Shown: positions 53,896 to 64,000 of the stretch, piece by piece
Position numbering within the stretch: position 1 is the first letter of the stretch
How the letters are laid out: the number at the start of each line of letters is the position of its first letter
Source: Paraplanobispora siamensis
GTDB lineage: Bacteria > Actinomycetota > Actinomycetes > Streptosporangiales > Streptosporangiaceae
Length of the DNA: 64,000 nt
Assembly: GCF_016863175.1 (NCBI RefSeq)
Contig: NZ_BOOJ01000065.1
Coordinates: 1 to 64,000 of the forward strand
Direction of reading: 5' to 3'
Notes under the pieces: generated by a model
Told to the model about the DNA's origin: nothing
Seen by the model: only the letters and a program-made list of their open reading frames with translations
The model's database searches: none
Translations under genes and position numbers: made by a program

Positions 53896-53949
53896 AAAAA
53901 CGCGGACGCCCGTCCGGTACGGCTCGCGCGAGCCGTACCGGACGGGCGT
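53896..53949 (-). terminator. Intrinsic terminator with a perfect 44-bp palindrome
   Basis: Arms 53906-53927 and 53928-53949 are fully complementary with no unpaired centre. On the minus strand the stem is followed by CGCG and a TTTTT run (53900-53896). It ends the second opp operon, whose last gene stops at 54025. The rest of the 311-bp gap (53714-54024) should hold the promoter of the system-1 operon; no other feature was recognised. Confidence 0.9.
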
Positions 53950-54024
53950 TCACCGGGTCCGCGGCACCGGAGACCGGCGGGGCCGGGTCTCCGGGCGGGT
54001 CTCCGGACGGTGTTCAGAGCACGC

Positions 54025-55119
54025 TCAGGCGACCGGCCTCTTGGGGTCCAGGGCCTCGTCCACGTTCTGCACGATCTTCGCAGCCGCGGAGGCCGACACC
54101 TTGTCGGCGTTCTCCGGGAAGTGGCAGGCCACCTGGTGGCCGGGGGCCAGCTCCACCAGCGGCGGCTCCTCCGTCTTGCAGATCACCTGGGCCTTCCAGC
54201 ACCGGGTGTGGAAGCGGCAGGCCGGCGGCGGGTTGAGCGGGCTGGGCACGTCGCCCTGCAGGCGGATGCGCTCGCGGTCCTTGCGCCGGGCCGGGTCCGG
54301 GATGGGCACGGCCGACATCAGCGCGTTGGTGTACGGGTGCATGGGCGACTCGTACAGGTTCTTCCGGTCGGCCAGCTCGACGATCTTGCCGAGGTACATG
54401 ACCGCGACCCGGTCGCTGATGTGCCGGATGACCGACAGGTCGTGCGCGACGATGACGTAGGTCAGGTCGAGCTCGTTCTGCAGGTCCTCCAGGAGGTTGA
54501 CCACCTGGGCCTGGATGGAGACGTCCAGGGCGGAGACCGGCTCGTCGGCGATGATCAGCTTCGGCTTGAGCGCGAGCGTGCGGGCGATGCCGATGCGCTG
54601 GCGCTGGCCTCCGGAGAACTCGTGCGGGTAGCGGTTGTAGTGCTCGGGGTTGAGGCCGACCAGCTCCAGGATCTCCTGGACCGCCTTCTTGACGCCCTGC
54701 TCCGTCTTGATGCCCTGGATGCGGAAGGGCGCGCCGACGATCGCGCCGACCGTGTGGCGCGGGTTCAGCGAGGAGTAGGGGTCCTGGAAGATCATCTGGA
54801 TGTCGCGGCGGAGCGGCCGGATCTTCGGCTGGGTCATGTGGGTGATGTCGTGACCGTCGAAGACGACCTTGCCGCCGGTCGGCTCCAGCAGCCGGGTCAC
54901 CAGGCGGCCGGTGGTGCTCTTGCCGCAGCCGGACTCGCCGACCAGTCCCAGCGTCTCGCCCCTGCGCACGTCGAAGCTGACCCCGTCGACCGCCCTGACC
55001 GCGCCGACCTGGCGCTTGAACAGGCCCTTGGTCACCGGGAAGTGCTTCTTCAGGTCCTGGACGGACAGCAGCGCGTCGGAGGCGCCCACGCTCACGCCCC
55101 CCTTCTCGTCCGCGCTCAC
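54025..55119 (-). CDS. Peptide/nickel ABC ATPase, OppF type (system 2)
   Basis: 364 residues. Walker [11 protein letters not shown]-loop [13 protein letters not shown], signature FSGGQRQR, Walker [12 protein letters not shown], and a C-terminal Cys cluster (CRFHTRCWK ... CKTE ... VACHF). GTG 55119 overlaps the end of a 15-codon mini-ORF (ATG 55161 to TGA). Last gene of the second importer operon. Confidence 0.92.
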   Translation of the reverse strand: MSADEKGGVSVGASDALLSVQDLKKHFPVTKGLFKRQVGAVRAVDGVSFDVRRGETLGLVGESGCGKSTTGRLVTRLLEPTGGKVVFDGHDITHMTQPKIRPLRRDIQMIFQDPYSSLNPRHTVGAIVGAPFRIQGIKTEQGVKKAVQEILELVGLNPEHYNRYPHEFSGGQRQRIGIARTLALKPKLIIADEPVSALDVSIQAQVVNLLEDLQNELDLTYVIVAHDLSVIRHISDRVAVMYLGKIVELADRKNLYESPMHPYTNALMSAVPIPDPARRKDRERIRLQGDVPSPLNPPPACRFHTRCWKAQVICKTEEPPLVELAPGHQVACHFPENADKVSASAAAKIVQNVDEALDPKRPVA

Positions 55120-55183
55120 GCGCCCTCCTGCGTCGGCCGCGTTCGCGATGCTGCTGCGTTCATGGCTCGCTCGCTTCGCTCGC

Positions 55184-55196
<13 letters not shown>
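55113..55196. repeat. Duplicated stop/start segment between oppD and oppF
   Basis: 16-bp blocks at 55113-55128 and 55181-55196 match at 15 positions; both read GGAGGGCG(C/T)GTGAGCG on the minus strand. The first contains the oppD stop, the second the oppF start. Between them lie a GAGCGAGCGAAGCGAGCGAGC-like stretch and a 15-codon mini-ORF whose TGA overlaps the oppF GTG. Confidence 0.75.
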
Positions 55197-56235
<1,039 letters not shown>

Positions 56236-56239
<4 letters not shown>

Positions 56240-57249
56240 GACAGCCTCACCCTCGGGTCGACCACCGCGTACAGAACGTCCACGATGAGGTTGGCCAGGA
56301 CGATGAAGAAGGCCGCGAACAGGGTGACGCCCAGCACGACGGGCAGGTCGTTGCCCCGGATCGCGTCGATGACCAGCTTGCCGATGCCGGGGATCGAGAA
56401 GGTGCTCTCGGTGAGCACCGCCCCGCCCAGCAGCAGGCCGACGTCGAGGCCGAAGATCGTAAGGATGGGGGTCAGCGTGGCGCGCAGGGCGTGCTTGGTG
56501 ACCACCGTGCGCTCCTTGAGGCCCTTGGCCCGGGCCGTGCGGATGTAGTCCTCGCCCATGGTCTCCAGCATGCCCGCCCGGGTGAGCCGGGCGTACAGCG
56601 CGGCGTACAGGAACGCCAGGGTGATCCAGGGCAGCACGAGCGCCTGGAACCACATCACCGGATCCTCGGTGAAGGGGGTGTAGCTGCCGCCGCCGGGGAA
56701 GATCCCCAGCGTGTAGGCGAACAGGGCCAGCGAGACCAGGCCGGTGAAGTAGATCGGCAGGGAGACGCCGGCCAGCGCCACCGTCATCGCCAGGCGGTCG
56801 GTCAGGGTGCCGCGTCTCAACGCCGAGATCACGCCGATGCTCACGCCGGCGACGAGCCAGATGATCGCCGCGCCGATGGCCAGCGACAGGGTCGCCGGGA
56901 GCCTGTCCATCAACGTCGGCCAGACCGGCTGGTTGTTGTTGAAGGAGTAGCCGAAGCAGGGTGCCGGGCACTCGACCATGCGGGGGCCGATGGAGTACTC
57001 CTGGCCCGCGACGATGCCCTTGGCGAACCGTCCGTACTGCACGATGAGCGGCTCATCCAGGTGAAGCCTCTTGACGGCGCCCTGGATCGCCTCGGGTGTG
57101 GCGTCCCGCCCGACGTAACGCGAGGCCATGCCCTCGGGGGTCTGTCCCAGGGCACGCGGGATGAGGAAGAAGATCGCGAACGTCGCCACACTGACGATGA
57201 CGAGCATCAGCACGGCGGCGATCACGCGGCGGACGATGAAAGCGACCAC
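56236..57249 (-). CDS. Peptide ABC permease, DppB type (system 2)
   Basis: 337 residues, six helices. [32 protein letters not shown] start and docking loop [29 protein letters not shown]. The first periplasmic loop is longer than in system 1 and contains two Cys ([11 protein letters not shown]). GTG 57249. Preceded by a hairpin that separates it from the binding-protein gene. Confidence 0.93.
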
Positions 57250-57262
57250 GATCGTTCGGCCG

Positions 57263-57293
57263 GGGCGCCCGGGAGGATCTCTCCCGGGCGCCC
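57263..57293 (-). terminator. Intra-operon hairpin between binding protein and permease
   Basis: Perfect 13-bp arms 57263-57275 and 57281-57293 with a 5-base loop, 36 bp after the binding-protein stop and 14 bp before the permease start. Such hairpins commonly allow excess binding protein relative to membrane subunits by partial termination or mRNA protection. Confidence 0.75.
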
Positions 57294-57329
57294 TAGGCCT
57301 TCACCTGCCTTTGGCTAGCTAGGAAGGGA

Positions 57330-59102
57330 CTACTGCTGGACGCCGAGCCACGTGTAGTCGTACATGCCGTAGGCCGGGTGCACGTACACGTTGGTCAGGG
57401 TGGACGGACGGAAGAGCAGGGTCTTCTCGTAGACGAACGGCAGGAACGCCGCCGACTCCATGACCTTCTTGTCGACCTCGCCCCAGATCTTGTTGCGCTC
57501 GGCGGCGTCGGTGGTCTGGATGCCCTTGTCCAGCAGGTCGTTAACGGCCGGGTCGTTGAGCTCCATCATGTTGTAGTTGCCGGAGTCCTTGATGAAGCGA
57601 CCGTCGACGATCTGCGACAGGAAGCCGAAGCCCGAGGGCCAGTCGGCGCCCCAACCGGCGATCATGATGCCCAGCTTGTTCTGGTGCACGAAGTCCGGCT
57701 TGCCGGCGTACTGCGCGCTCCAGTCACCCGAGGGGTACTTCTTGATCGTGGCCTTGATGCCGACCTTGTCCAGCGAGGCCTGCAGGGCCTCGGCGACCTG
57801 GACCTCCTTGGGACGGTCACCGCGGACCGCGATGTTGGTCTCGAAGCCGTTCGGCTGGCCGCAGGCCGCCAGGGACTCCTTGGCCTTGGCCGCGTCGCCC
57901 TTGTTGTCGGCGCCGTTCGGGTACAGGTCGAACTGCTGGTAGCCGACGGTGGTCGGGGTCATCAGCGTGCTGCCGATGTCACCGCCGAGCGGACCGCCCC
58001 ACGGAGCCTGGGTGGCGACCTGGTCGGTGGCGTACTGCACGGCCTTGCGGCAGTCGATGTTGTCGAACGGCGCGACCTTGGTCGACATCATCGCGTAGCG
58101 GTTGAAGGGCGTGTACGGGTTGTCCGTCGAGTCCTTCAGCTTGGGGTCGGCGACGATCTTCGCACGGGCGGCCGGCTGCACACCGGTGCCACCGAGGTCG
58201 GCGTGGATCTGGCCGGCCAGCAGACGCTGGTCGATGTCCTCGGCGTTCTGCTTGAACTGCACCTCGATGCGGTCCGGCAGCTGCTTGCGGGTGGTGTCGG
58301 TGGCCGGGTCCCAGTTCTCGTTCTTGACGAGGTTGAGCTGCTTGCCGACCTCGTAGCTCTCCATCTTGTAGGGACCGGTCGAGGCGACGGCCTTCTCGTA
58401 CTCCAGGCCGGTGTCCTTGGCCTGCGGCACGGGGGCCGACTGCGGGTTGGCGACCAGGAAGTCGAACTCCGAGAACGGGGCCTTGAGCTTGAAGACGATG
58501 GTGTAGTCGTCCGGGGTCTCGATGCCCTTGAAGTTGTCGAGGTTCTTGTCCTTGTAGGGACCCTCGTAGCCCTCGGCGTCGAGGTACTCGGCGAAGTACT
58601 TCGGACCGTCGGTCAGCTCGGCGCTGAAGTTGCTGCGGGCGATGGCGTACTTGACGTCCGCGGCCTTGACCTCCGTGCCGTCGTCGTACTTGATGCCCTT
58701 CTTGAGCTTGTAGGTCCAGGTCTTGCCGTCCTCGCTGGCCTCGCCCAGGCCCTCGGCCAGGTCCGGGACCAGCTTCAGGCCCTCCTCGCCGGGAGCGGCG
58801 GTGTAGGTCAGCAGCGGACGGGCGTACAGACGCGAGAAGTTCCAGTTCCAGGCGTAGTAGGTGTTGCCCGGGTCCATCGAGTCAGGCTCGTCGGAGTAGG
58901 CGAACTTGAGGGTGCCGCCCTTGGCGTCGGAGGGGTTGACGACCTTGGTGTAGCCGTCGTTGTGCTTGGCGGTGGAGGCCGCGCCGGTGTTGCCGGTTCC
59001 GGTGTTGTTGTTGCCGCCGCCGGCGGTCCCGCCACAGGCGGCCAGGCCCATGGTCAGCGCGGTGCCCAGCGCGGCGAGCGCCAGAGCCTTGGTCTTCCTC
59101 AT
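57330..59102 (-). CDS. Peptide/nickel-binding lipoprotein, SBP family 5 (system 2)
   Basis: 590 residues. Signal peptide MRKTKALALAALGTALTMGLAAC with Cys23 lipobox, then a Gly/Asn/Thr-rich spacer (about 25-45) and an OppA-like domain. Only distantly similar to the system-1 protein. Codon use and AAG-rich lysine content suggest high expression. ATG 59102 follows the OppC gene by 60 bp. Confidence 0.92.
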   Translation of the reverse strand: MRKTKALALAALGTALTMGLAACGGTAGGGNNNTGTGNTGAASTAKHNDGYTKVVNPSDAKGGTLKFAYSDEPDSMDPGNTYYAWNWNFSRLYARPLLTYTAAPGEEGLKLVPDLAEGLGEASEDGKTWTYKLKKGIKYDDGTEVKAADVKYAIARSNFSAELTDGPKYFAEYLDAEGYEGPYKDKNLDNFKGIETPDDYTIVFKLKAPFSEFDFLVANPQSAPVPQAKDTGLEYEKAVASTGPYKMESYEVGKQLNLVKNENWDPATDTTRKQLPDRIEVQFKQNAEDIDQRLLAGQIHADLGGTGVQPAARAKIVADPKLKDSTDNPYTPFNRYAMMSTKVAPFDNIDCRKAVQYATDQVATQAPWGGPLGGDIGSTLMTPTTVGYQQFDLYPNGADNKGDAAKAKESLAACGQPNGFETNIAVRGDRPKEVQVAEALQASLDKVGIKATIKKYPSGDWSAQYAGKPDFVHQNKLGIMIAGWGADWPSGFGFLSQIVDGRFIKDSGNYNMMELNDPAVNDLLDKGIQTTDAAERNKIWGEVDKKVMESAAFLPFVYEKTLLFRPSTLTNVYVHPAYGMYDYTWLGVQQ

Positions 59103-59162
59103 CGTGGTTGTACACCCCTTGTCATGAGTGACGGTGATATCGAAGAACGGAAGCGTTTACCG

Positions 59163-60173
59163 CTACCGGGCACGCGGGTCGAGGGCGTCTCTGAGCCCGT
59201 CTCCCAGCAGGTTGAAGGCCATCACGGTGATGAAGATCGCGAGGCCGGGGACGATCATGAAGTGCGGCGCCGTCTGGTAGTAGTCGACCGCGCGGGTCAG
59301 CATGCCGCCCCAGGAGGCCTGCGGCTCGGCCACGCCGACGCCCAGGAACGACAGCGCCGCCTCGAACAGGATGTTCGTGGGGATGAGCAGCGTGGAGTAC
59401 ACCAGGATCGGTGCCACCAGGTTCGGGAAGACTTCCTTGAAGATGATGTAGCTGTTGCCCGCGCCCAGCGACCGCGCCGCGTCGACGAACTCGCGTTCCC
59501 GCAGCGACAGGGTCTGGCCTCGCACGATGCGCGCGATGTAGGGCCAGTTGAAGAAGCCGATGATGAACACGATCACCGCGATGCGCAGCGAGTTGCCCTT
59601 GAGGCCGAGCGCCTCGTCCGGGACGGCGCCGACGATGGCGATCGCGAACAGCAGCAGCGGGAAGGCCAGGAAGATGTCCATCAGGCGGCTGATGAAGGTG
59701 TCGGCCCAGCCGCCGAAGAAACCGGCCAGCATGCCCAGCAGGGAGCCCAGCACCACGGAGACCAGCGTGGCCAGGAAGGCGACCAGCAGCGAGATCTGCG
59801 CGCCGGACAGGATGCGGGCGAAGATGTCGCGGCCGTTGACCGGCTCCAGGCCGAAGGGGTGCTCCAGGCTGATGCCGCCCCAGGCCCCGATGGGGGCGCT
59901 GGTCAGCGGGTCGATGAGGTCATTGTTGGGCAGGTTCGGCGGGTCGCCGAACAGTGCGATCAGCCCGCCGAACGGGCGTTCGGCGAAGATGGCGATCAGC
60001 GTCAGGAAGACCACGACGATGGCGCCAGCGATGGCGGCCTTGTCGCGCTTCAGTCGCATCCATGCGATCTGCCCGAGCGAACGGCCTTCGATGGCCTTTC
60101 CGCCCGCTCCCTCTAGCACGGCCTCAGGCTGGGCCTCCAAGGCCTGCCCTGAGACATCGAGCGGTGCGGTCAT
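59163..60173 (-). CDS. Peptide ABC permease, DppC type (system 2)
   Basis: 336 residues, long N-terminal cytoplasmic tail (about 40) then six helices. RLKRDKAAIAGAIVVVFLTLIA, HPFGLEPVNGRDIFARILSG and docking loop EFVDAARSLGAGNSYIIFKEVFPN identify DppC. It is first in the operon, giving the unusual order C-A-B-D-F. The 263-bp gap upstream (60174-60436) must hold its promoter; no certain boxes were picked. Confidence 0.92.
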   Translation of the reverse strand: MTAPLDVSGQALEAQPEAVLEGAGGKAIEGRSLGQIAWMRLKRDKAAIAGAIVVVFLTLIAIFAERPFGGLIALFGDPPNLPNNDLIDPLTSAPIGAWGGISLEHPFGLEPVNGRDIFARILSGAQISLLVAFLATLVSVVLGSLLGMLAGFFGGWADTFISRLMDIFLAFPLLLFAIAIVGAVPDEALGLKGNSLRIAVIVFIIGFFNWPYIARIVRGQTLSLREREFVDAARSLGAGNSYIIFKEVFPNLVAPILVYSTLLIPTNILFEAALSFLGVGVAEPQASWGGMLTRAVDYYQTAPHFMIVPGLAIFITVMAFNLLGDGLRDALDPRAR

Positions 60174-60436
60174 ACAGTGGCCCCCTGGATCCCAGACGAC
60201 GTTGTCCGATGAACGCGCCCCCGGGTTGGGGTCTCGCGCCCTGAGTCTACGGGTCTGTTTTCTCAGTCCCGTTCCGGAGAATCTATGGGCTGATCTGCAC
60301 TGACCAGTACTTTAGGGCACTATGTGGCTTAACTGTGATTCACGTGAAATTCATTCGTTTTGATCTTGAAGAGAATGTCCAGGAGTCGTTCCGCTTCTGT
60401 CTTGATTTTGTGACAGTCCCAGAACCGGATCCGGCA

Positions 60437-60955
60437 TCACCCGATCCCGCGCCGCTTCAGGATGGCCTCGATGTCCGAGAAATCGTCGTCGTCGCTCTTC
60501 TTGGCACCGGGCCGGGGAGCCGCGCCGGGCGTGCGCTGCGGCAGGGGCTGGGTGACGGCGGTGCCCTGTCCGGACGGCACCGCGGGCCTGGCCGGCTTCG
60601 CGGTGGCGGCGGGCGTGGCGGCGGAGGGCGCGGAGTCCCGCGCCGACGACAGGCGGCGCGCCCTCAGCACCCCCGAGACCATGAACAGCACCAGCGACAG
60701 GCCGGCCACGGCCACGCCCGCCCAGACCATCGGGTTCAGCACCAGCCCGGTGACGAAACCGGTGACCGCGGTGCCGATCTGCCACAGGGTCGGCAGGGCG
60801 CCCGTCAGGTAGGCCGCCACCGGCAGCAGTGACCACGCCGCCATCCGCAGTCCCGCGGCCGCCCCCCGGCGGCGCAGCAGCATGACGCTCAGCACGAGAC
60901 CTACCCCGGTGAGCCCGGCGCACAACGCCAGCCACGGAATCTGCTCAAAGGTCAT
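60437..60955 (-). CDS. Three-helix membrane protein, unknown function
   Basis: 172 residues with three predicted transmembrane helices (about 8-26, 37-53, 74-95) and a Pro/Ala-rich cytoplasmic tail ending in an acidic-basic motif (KKSDDDDFSDIEAILKRRGIG). ATG 60955 has GGTGG 6 bases upstream. The C-terminal DFSDIEAILKRRGI looks like a conserved short helix and may bind a partner. No family name assigned. Confidence 0.65.
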   Translation of the reverse strand: MTFEQIPWLALCAGLTGVGLVLSVMLLRRRGAAAGLRMAAWSLLPVAAYLTGALPTLWQIGTAVTGFVTGLVLNPMVWAGVAVAGLSLVLFMVSGVLRARRLSSARDSAPSAATPAATAKPARPAVPSGQGTAVTQPLPQRTPGAAPRPGAKKSDDDDFSDIEAILKRRGIG

Positions 60956-61083
60956 AGGAGACCACCCCTCGTATCGGCGTACCGGATTCCATCCTGGCAC
61001 GCGGATCCGGGGTTGCCTCTCCTCCTTGGGGAGGGATCATCCCCTAGGGGTACCCCTGACCCCCGGCGCTAGTCCCGTACGGG

Positions 61084-61117
61084 GAGGTCAGGCAGGTCAG
61101 GCAGGTCAGGCAGGTCA
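61084..61117. repeat. 9-bp tandem repeats over the HAD gene stop codon
   Basis: About four copies of AGGTCAGGC, period 9. On the minus strand each contains GCCTGA; the innermost one is the real stop codon of the HAD hydrolase, and the others repeat it downstream. Confidence 0.85.
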
Positions 61118-61765
61118 GGCCTCGCGGGCCGACAGCTCCCGCAGAGTCTCGACGTCGATCTCGTGCAGGGAGGTGACGACGAGGCGGCCGGGGGCGTGCG
61201 GGATCGGCAGCACGCTCGGCACCGCCACCACCCGGCATCCGGCGGCGGTGGCCGCCGCCACCCCGTTCGGGGAGTCCTCCAGCGCGACGCAGCGGGCCGG
61301 GTCCGCGCCGAGCAGCCGGGCGGCCGTCAGGTAGGGCTCCGGGTCGGGCTTGGGCCGCGTCACGTCGTCACCGGTCACCAGCCGGTCGAAGTTGTGCCTG
61401 CCGATGCTCTGCAGGCAGGCCTCGGCGATCTCCCGTGAGGAGGAGGTGACCAGGGCGGCAGGCAGGCCCGCCCGCCGTACGGCGGCCAGCAGCTCGGCCG
61501 CGCCCGGCATCAGCGCCACGCCCTCGGCGAGCCTGCGGATCATGCCCTCCAGCATCCAGGCCGCCACGTCGCCGGGGTCGGCCGACGAGCCGGAGACCCG
61601 CAGCATGTAGGCCACCGTGGCGGGCATGGAGCCGCCCACCAGCTGCTCCTGGTCGAGCGGAGTCCACCCGCCGCCCAGCCGTCCCATCACCTCGGTCTCG
61701 ACCTGGAACCAGATCTTCTCGCTGTCCACGAGCAGCCCGTCCATGTCGAAGAGGACCGCGTCCAT
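61115..61765 (-). CDS. HAD-superfamily phosphatase (beta-PGM-like)
   Basis: 216 residues. Nucleophile motif DMDGLLVDSE (residues 7-16), Thr/Ser motif VTSSS, Lys in RPKPDPEPY and acidic EDSPNG, a complete HAD subfamily-IA set. Cap domain between residues about 17 and 85. Substrate unknown. It lies 21 bp after metH in the same orientation, so it is likely co-transcribed; no obvious functional link to methionine synthesis. Confidence 0.9.
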   Translation of the reverse strand: MDAVLFDMDGLLVDSEKIWFQVETEVMGRLGGGWTPLDQEQLVGGSMPATVAYMLRVSGSSADPGDVAAWMLEGMIRRLAEGVALMPGAAELLAAVRRAGLPAALVTSSSREIAEACLQSIGRHNFDRLVTGDDVTRPKPDPEPYLTAARLLGADPARCVALEDSPNGVAAATAAGCRVVAVPSVLPIPHAPGRLVVTSLHEIDVETLRELSAREA

Positions 61766-61786
61766 CCCCCGTGAGTCCTTTCCTGA

Positions 61787-64000
61787 TCAGACGTTGAAGT
61801 AGCTGGCCTCGGGGTGGTGGACGATCAGGGCGGAGGTCGACTGCTCGGGATGGAGCTGGAACTCCTCCGACAGCTTGACCCCGATCCGCTCGGGATCCAG
61901 CAGCCCCATCAGCTGGACCTGGTCCTCGAGGTTGGGGCAGGCCGGGTAGCCGAAGGAGTAGCGGCAGCCGTTGATGTTGACCTTGAGCATGTCGTCCAGC
62001 GACTCGTTCCCGCCGATGCCCAGCTCCGAGCGGACCCGGGCGTGCCAGTACTCGGCCAGCGCCTCGGTGAGCTGCACCGACAGGCCGTGCAGCTCCAGGT
62101 AGTCGCGGTAGGCGTCCTTGGCGAACAGATCGGCGGCGGCCTCGGAGACCCTGGTGCCCATCGTGACGACCTGGAAGGCGACCACGTCGACCTCGCCGGA
62201 GTCCTTGGGGCGGAAGAAGTCGGACAGGCACAGGTGCCGGTCGCGGCGCTGGCGCGGGAAGGTGAAGCGGGTGCGCTCGCCGCCCGCCTCGTCGAGGATG
62301 ATCAGCGAGTCGCCGTCGCTGACGCACGGGAAGTAGCCGTAGACCACGGCCGCCTCCAGCAGGCCCTCGGTCTGCATGCGCTCCAGCCACATCCGCAGGC
62401 GCGGCCGTCCCTCGTTCTCGACCAGCTCCTCGTAGGAGGGTCCCTCGCCGCCGCGGGCGGCCTTCAGGCCCCACTGGCCCATGAAGGTGGCGCGCTCGTC
62501 CAGGAAGGCGGCGTAGTCGGCCAGCGGGATGCCCTTGACGATCCGGTCGCCGTAGAACGGCGCGACCGGGACCGGGTTGTCGGCGGCCACGTCGGAGCGG
62601 GCGGGCAGGTCCTCCACCGCGGTGCGCTGCAGGACCGCGCCGGTCTTGACGCGGCGCTGGCGCAGCGGCGGCAGGGAGGCGCCCTCCTCGCCGCGCTTGA
62701 CCGCCATGAAGGCGTCCATCAGGCGCAGGCCCTCGAAGGCGTCGCGGGCGTAGCGGACCTCGCCCCGGAACAGCTCGGCGAGGTCCTGCTCGACGTAGGC
62801 GCGGGTCAGCGCCGCCCCGCCCAGCAGCACGGGGAACCGGTCGGCGATGCCCCGGGCGTTCATCTCCTCCAGGTTCTCCTTCATGATCACCGTGGACTTG
62901 ACGAGCAGCCCGGACATGCCGATGACGTCGGCCCGGTGCTCCTCGGCGGCCTCCAGGATCGCCGAGACCGGCTGCTTGATGCCGAGGTTGACGACCTCGT
63001 AGCCGTTGTTGGACAGGATGATGTCGACCAGGTTCTTGCCGATGTCGTGCACGTCGCCCTTGACGGTCGCCAGCACGATGCGGCCCTTGGTCTCGCCCTC
63101 GACCCGCTCCATGTGCGGCTCCAGGTAGGCCACGGCGGCCTTCATCACCTCGGCCGACTGCAGCACGAACGGCAGCTGCATCTGGCCGGAGCCGAACAGC
63201 TCGCCGACGGTCTTCATGCCGTCCAGCAGCACGTCGTTGACGATCTCCAGGGCGGGCCGCTGGGCCAGCGCCTCGTCCAGGTCGGCCTCCAGGCCCTTGC
63301 GCTCGCCGTCGATGATGCGGCGCTTGAGCCGCTCCCACAGCGGCAGCGCGGCCAGCTCCTCCGCCTTGCCCGCCTTCATGGCGGCGGCGTCGACGCCCTC
63401 GAACAGCTCCATGAACCGCTGCAGCGGGTCGTAGCCCTCGCGGCGCCGGTCGTAGACCATGTCGAGGGCGACCTGGCGCTGCTCGTCGGGGATGCGCGCC
63501 ATCGGCAGGATCTTGGAGGCGTGCGCGATCGCCGAGTCCAGCCCGGCGTTGACGCACTCGTTGAGGAAGACGCTGTTGAGCACCATGCGGGCGGCCGGGT
63601 TGAGGCCGAAGGAGATGTTGGACAGCCCCAGGGTGGTCTGCACCGTCGGGTAGCGTCGCTTGATCTCGGCGATGGCCTCGATGGTCTCCAGTCCGTCGCG
63701 CCGGGTCTCCTCCTGGCCGGTGGCGATCGGGAAGGTCAGGCAGTCGACGACGATGTCCTCGACCCGCACCCCCCAGTTGCCGGTCAGGTCCTCGATGAGG
63801 CGGGTGGCGATGCGGACCTTGTGCTCGGCGGTGCGGGCCTGGCCCTCCTCGTCGATGGTCAGCGCGACCACCGCGGCGCCGTGCTCGCGGACCAGCTTCA
63901 TGATCTTGGTGAAGCGGGAGTCGGGGCCGTCGCCGTCCTCGTAGTTGACCGAGTTGACGATCGCGCGGCCGCCGAGCATCTCCAGGCCGGCCTCCAGCAC
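61787..64000 (-). CDS. metH: Cobalamin-dependent methionine synthase (C-terminal 737 aa)
   Basis: Truncated by the window edge: the homocysteine-binding domain is missing. Visible are the pterin-binding TIM barrel (from GGRAIVNSVNYEDGDGPDSRF), the cap and B12 domain with cobalt-ligand motif DVHDIGKN, and the C-terminal SAM-binding activation domain ending HPEASYFNV. It methylates homocysteine using methyltetrahydrofolate and needs methylcobalamin, which ties it to the B12 operon at 17.6-23.8 kb. Confidence 0.95.
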   Translation of the reverse strand: MLEAGLEMLGGRAIVNSVNYEDGDGPDSRFTKIMKLVREHGAAVVALTIDEEGQARTAEHKVRIATRLIEDLTGNWGVRVEDIVVDCLTFPIATGQEETRRDGLETIEAIAEIKRRYPTVQTTLGLSNISFGLNPAARMVLNSVFLNECVNAGLDSAIAHASKILPMARIPDEQRQVALDMVYDRRREGYDPLQRFMELFEGVDAAAMKAGKAEELAALPLWERLKRRIIDGERKGLEADLDEALAQRPALEIVNDVLLDGMKTVGELFGSGQMQLPFVLQSAEVMKAAVAYLEPHMERVEGETKGRIVLATVKGDVHDIGKNLVDIILSNNGYEVVNLGIKQPVSAILEAAEEHRADVIGMSGLLVKSTVIMKENLEEMNARGIADRFPVLLGGAALTRAYVEQDLAELFRGEVRYARDAFEGLRLMDAFMAVKRGEEGASLPPLRQRRVKTGAVLQRTAVEDLPARSDVAADNPVPVAPFYGDRIVKGIPLADYAAFLDERATFMGQWGLKAARGGEGPSYEELVENEGRPRLRMWLERMQTEGLLEAAVVYGYFPCVSDGDSLIILDEAGGERTRFTFPRQRRDRHLCLSDFFRPKDSGEVDVVAFQVVTMGTRVSEAAADLFAKDAYRDYLELHGLSVQLTEALAEYWHARVRSELGIGGNESLDDMLKVNINGCRYSFGYPACPNLEDQVQLMGLLDPERIGVKLSEEFQLHPEQSTSALIVHHPEASYFNV

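Overview
The window is very GC-rich and codon-dense. It encodes a full Pup-proteasome system: PafA start, PrcA, PrcB, Pup ending in GGQ, Dop, and ARC ATPase ending in GQYL. Together with GTG starts, GTGA/ATGA overlaps, TANNNT -10 boxes placed directly before start codons, and rare TTA codons, this points to an actinomycete. Gene content fits Streptosporangiaceae-like genera, but that family placement is inference. No tRNA, rRNA, CRISPR array, integrase or insertion sequence was found.

Layout. 1-2107 (minus): start of pafA, a hairpin terminator, then prcB-prcA. 2293-11858 (plus): a seven-gene carbohydrate operon (lipoprotein binding protein, two permeases, ATPase, CehA-type PHP hydrolase, Gfo/Idh oxidoreductase, GH38 alpha-mannosidase). 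11895-12104 (minus): pup, standing alone. 12318-17538 (plus): a membrane protein behind a promoter with two palindromes, two Ser/Thr kinases and a PAS-GGDEF-EAL protein. 17613-23797 (minus): a cobalamin-riboswitch operon, cbtB-cbtA-histidine phosphatase-cobaltochelatase-cobO-cobB. 24009-29841 (minus): dop, an acyltransferase-3, arc and trmI. 29938-41492: a double GNAT, a GAF-like protein, a PfkB kinase/aminotransferase pair facing a TetR regulator, a third kinase, a CPA2 antiporter, and an FAD protein/membrane protein/FHA operon. 41692-43821: site-2 protease and RecB-like nuclease, which often neighbour trmI/arc. 43942-47836: a NarL-type two-component pair and a membrane GGDEF protein. 47885-60173 (minus): two complete oligopeptide/nickel-type ABC importers. 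60437-64000 (minus): a small membrane protein, a HAD phosphatase and the C-terminal 737 residues of MetH.

Working together. The proteasome genes, normally compact, are spread over about 29 kb, with unrelated operons between prcB and pup and between pup and dop. Cobalt import, cobalt insertion and corrinoid adenosylation share one operon behind a B12 riboswitch, and the B12-dependent MetH is also encoded here. Signalling genes are frequent: three kinases, an FHA protein, two c-di-GMP proteins and one two-component system.

The most unusual pattern is at the DNA level. At about ten gene junctions a short segment containing the start or stop codon is tandemly duplicated, in one case producing a ladder of ATGA overlaps. 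The uncharacterised FAD/membrane/FHA operon is the best candidate for an undescribed protein system.
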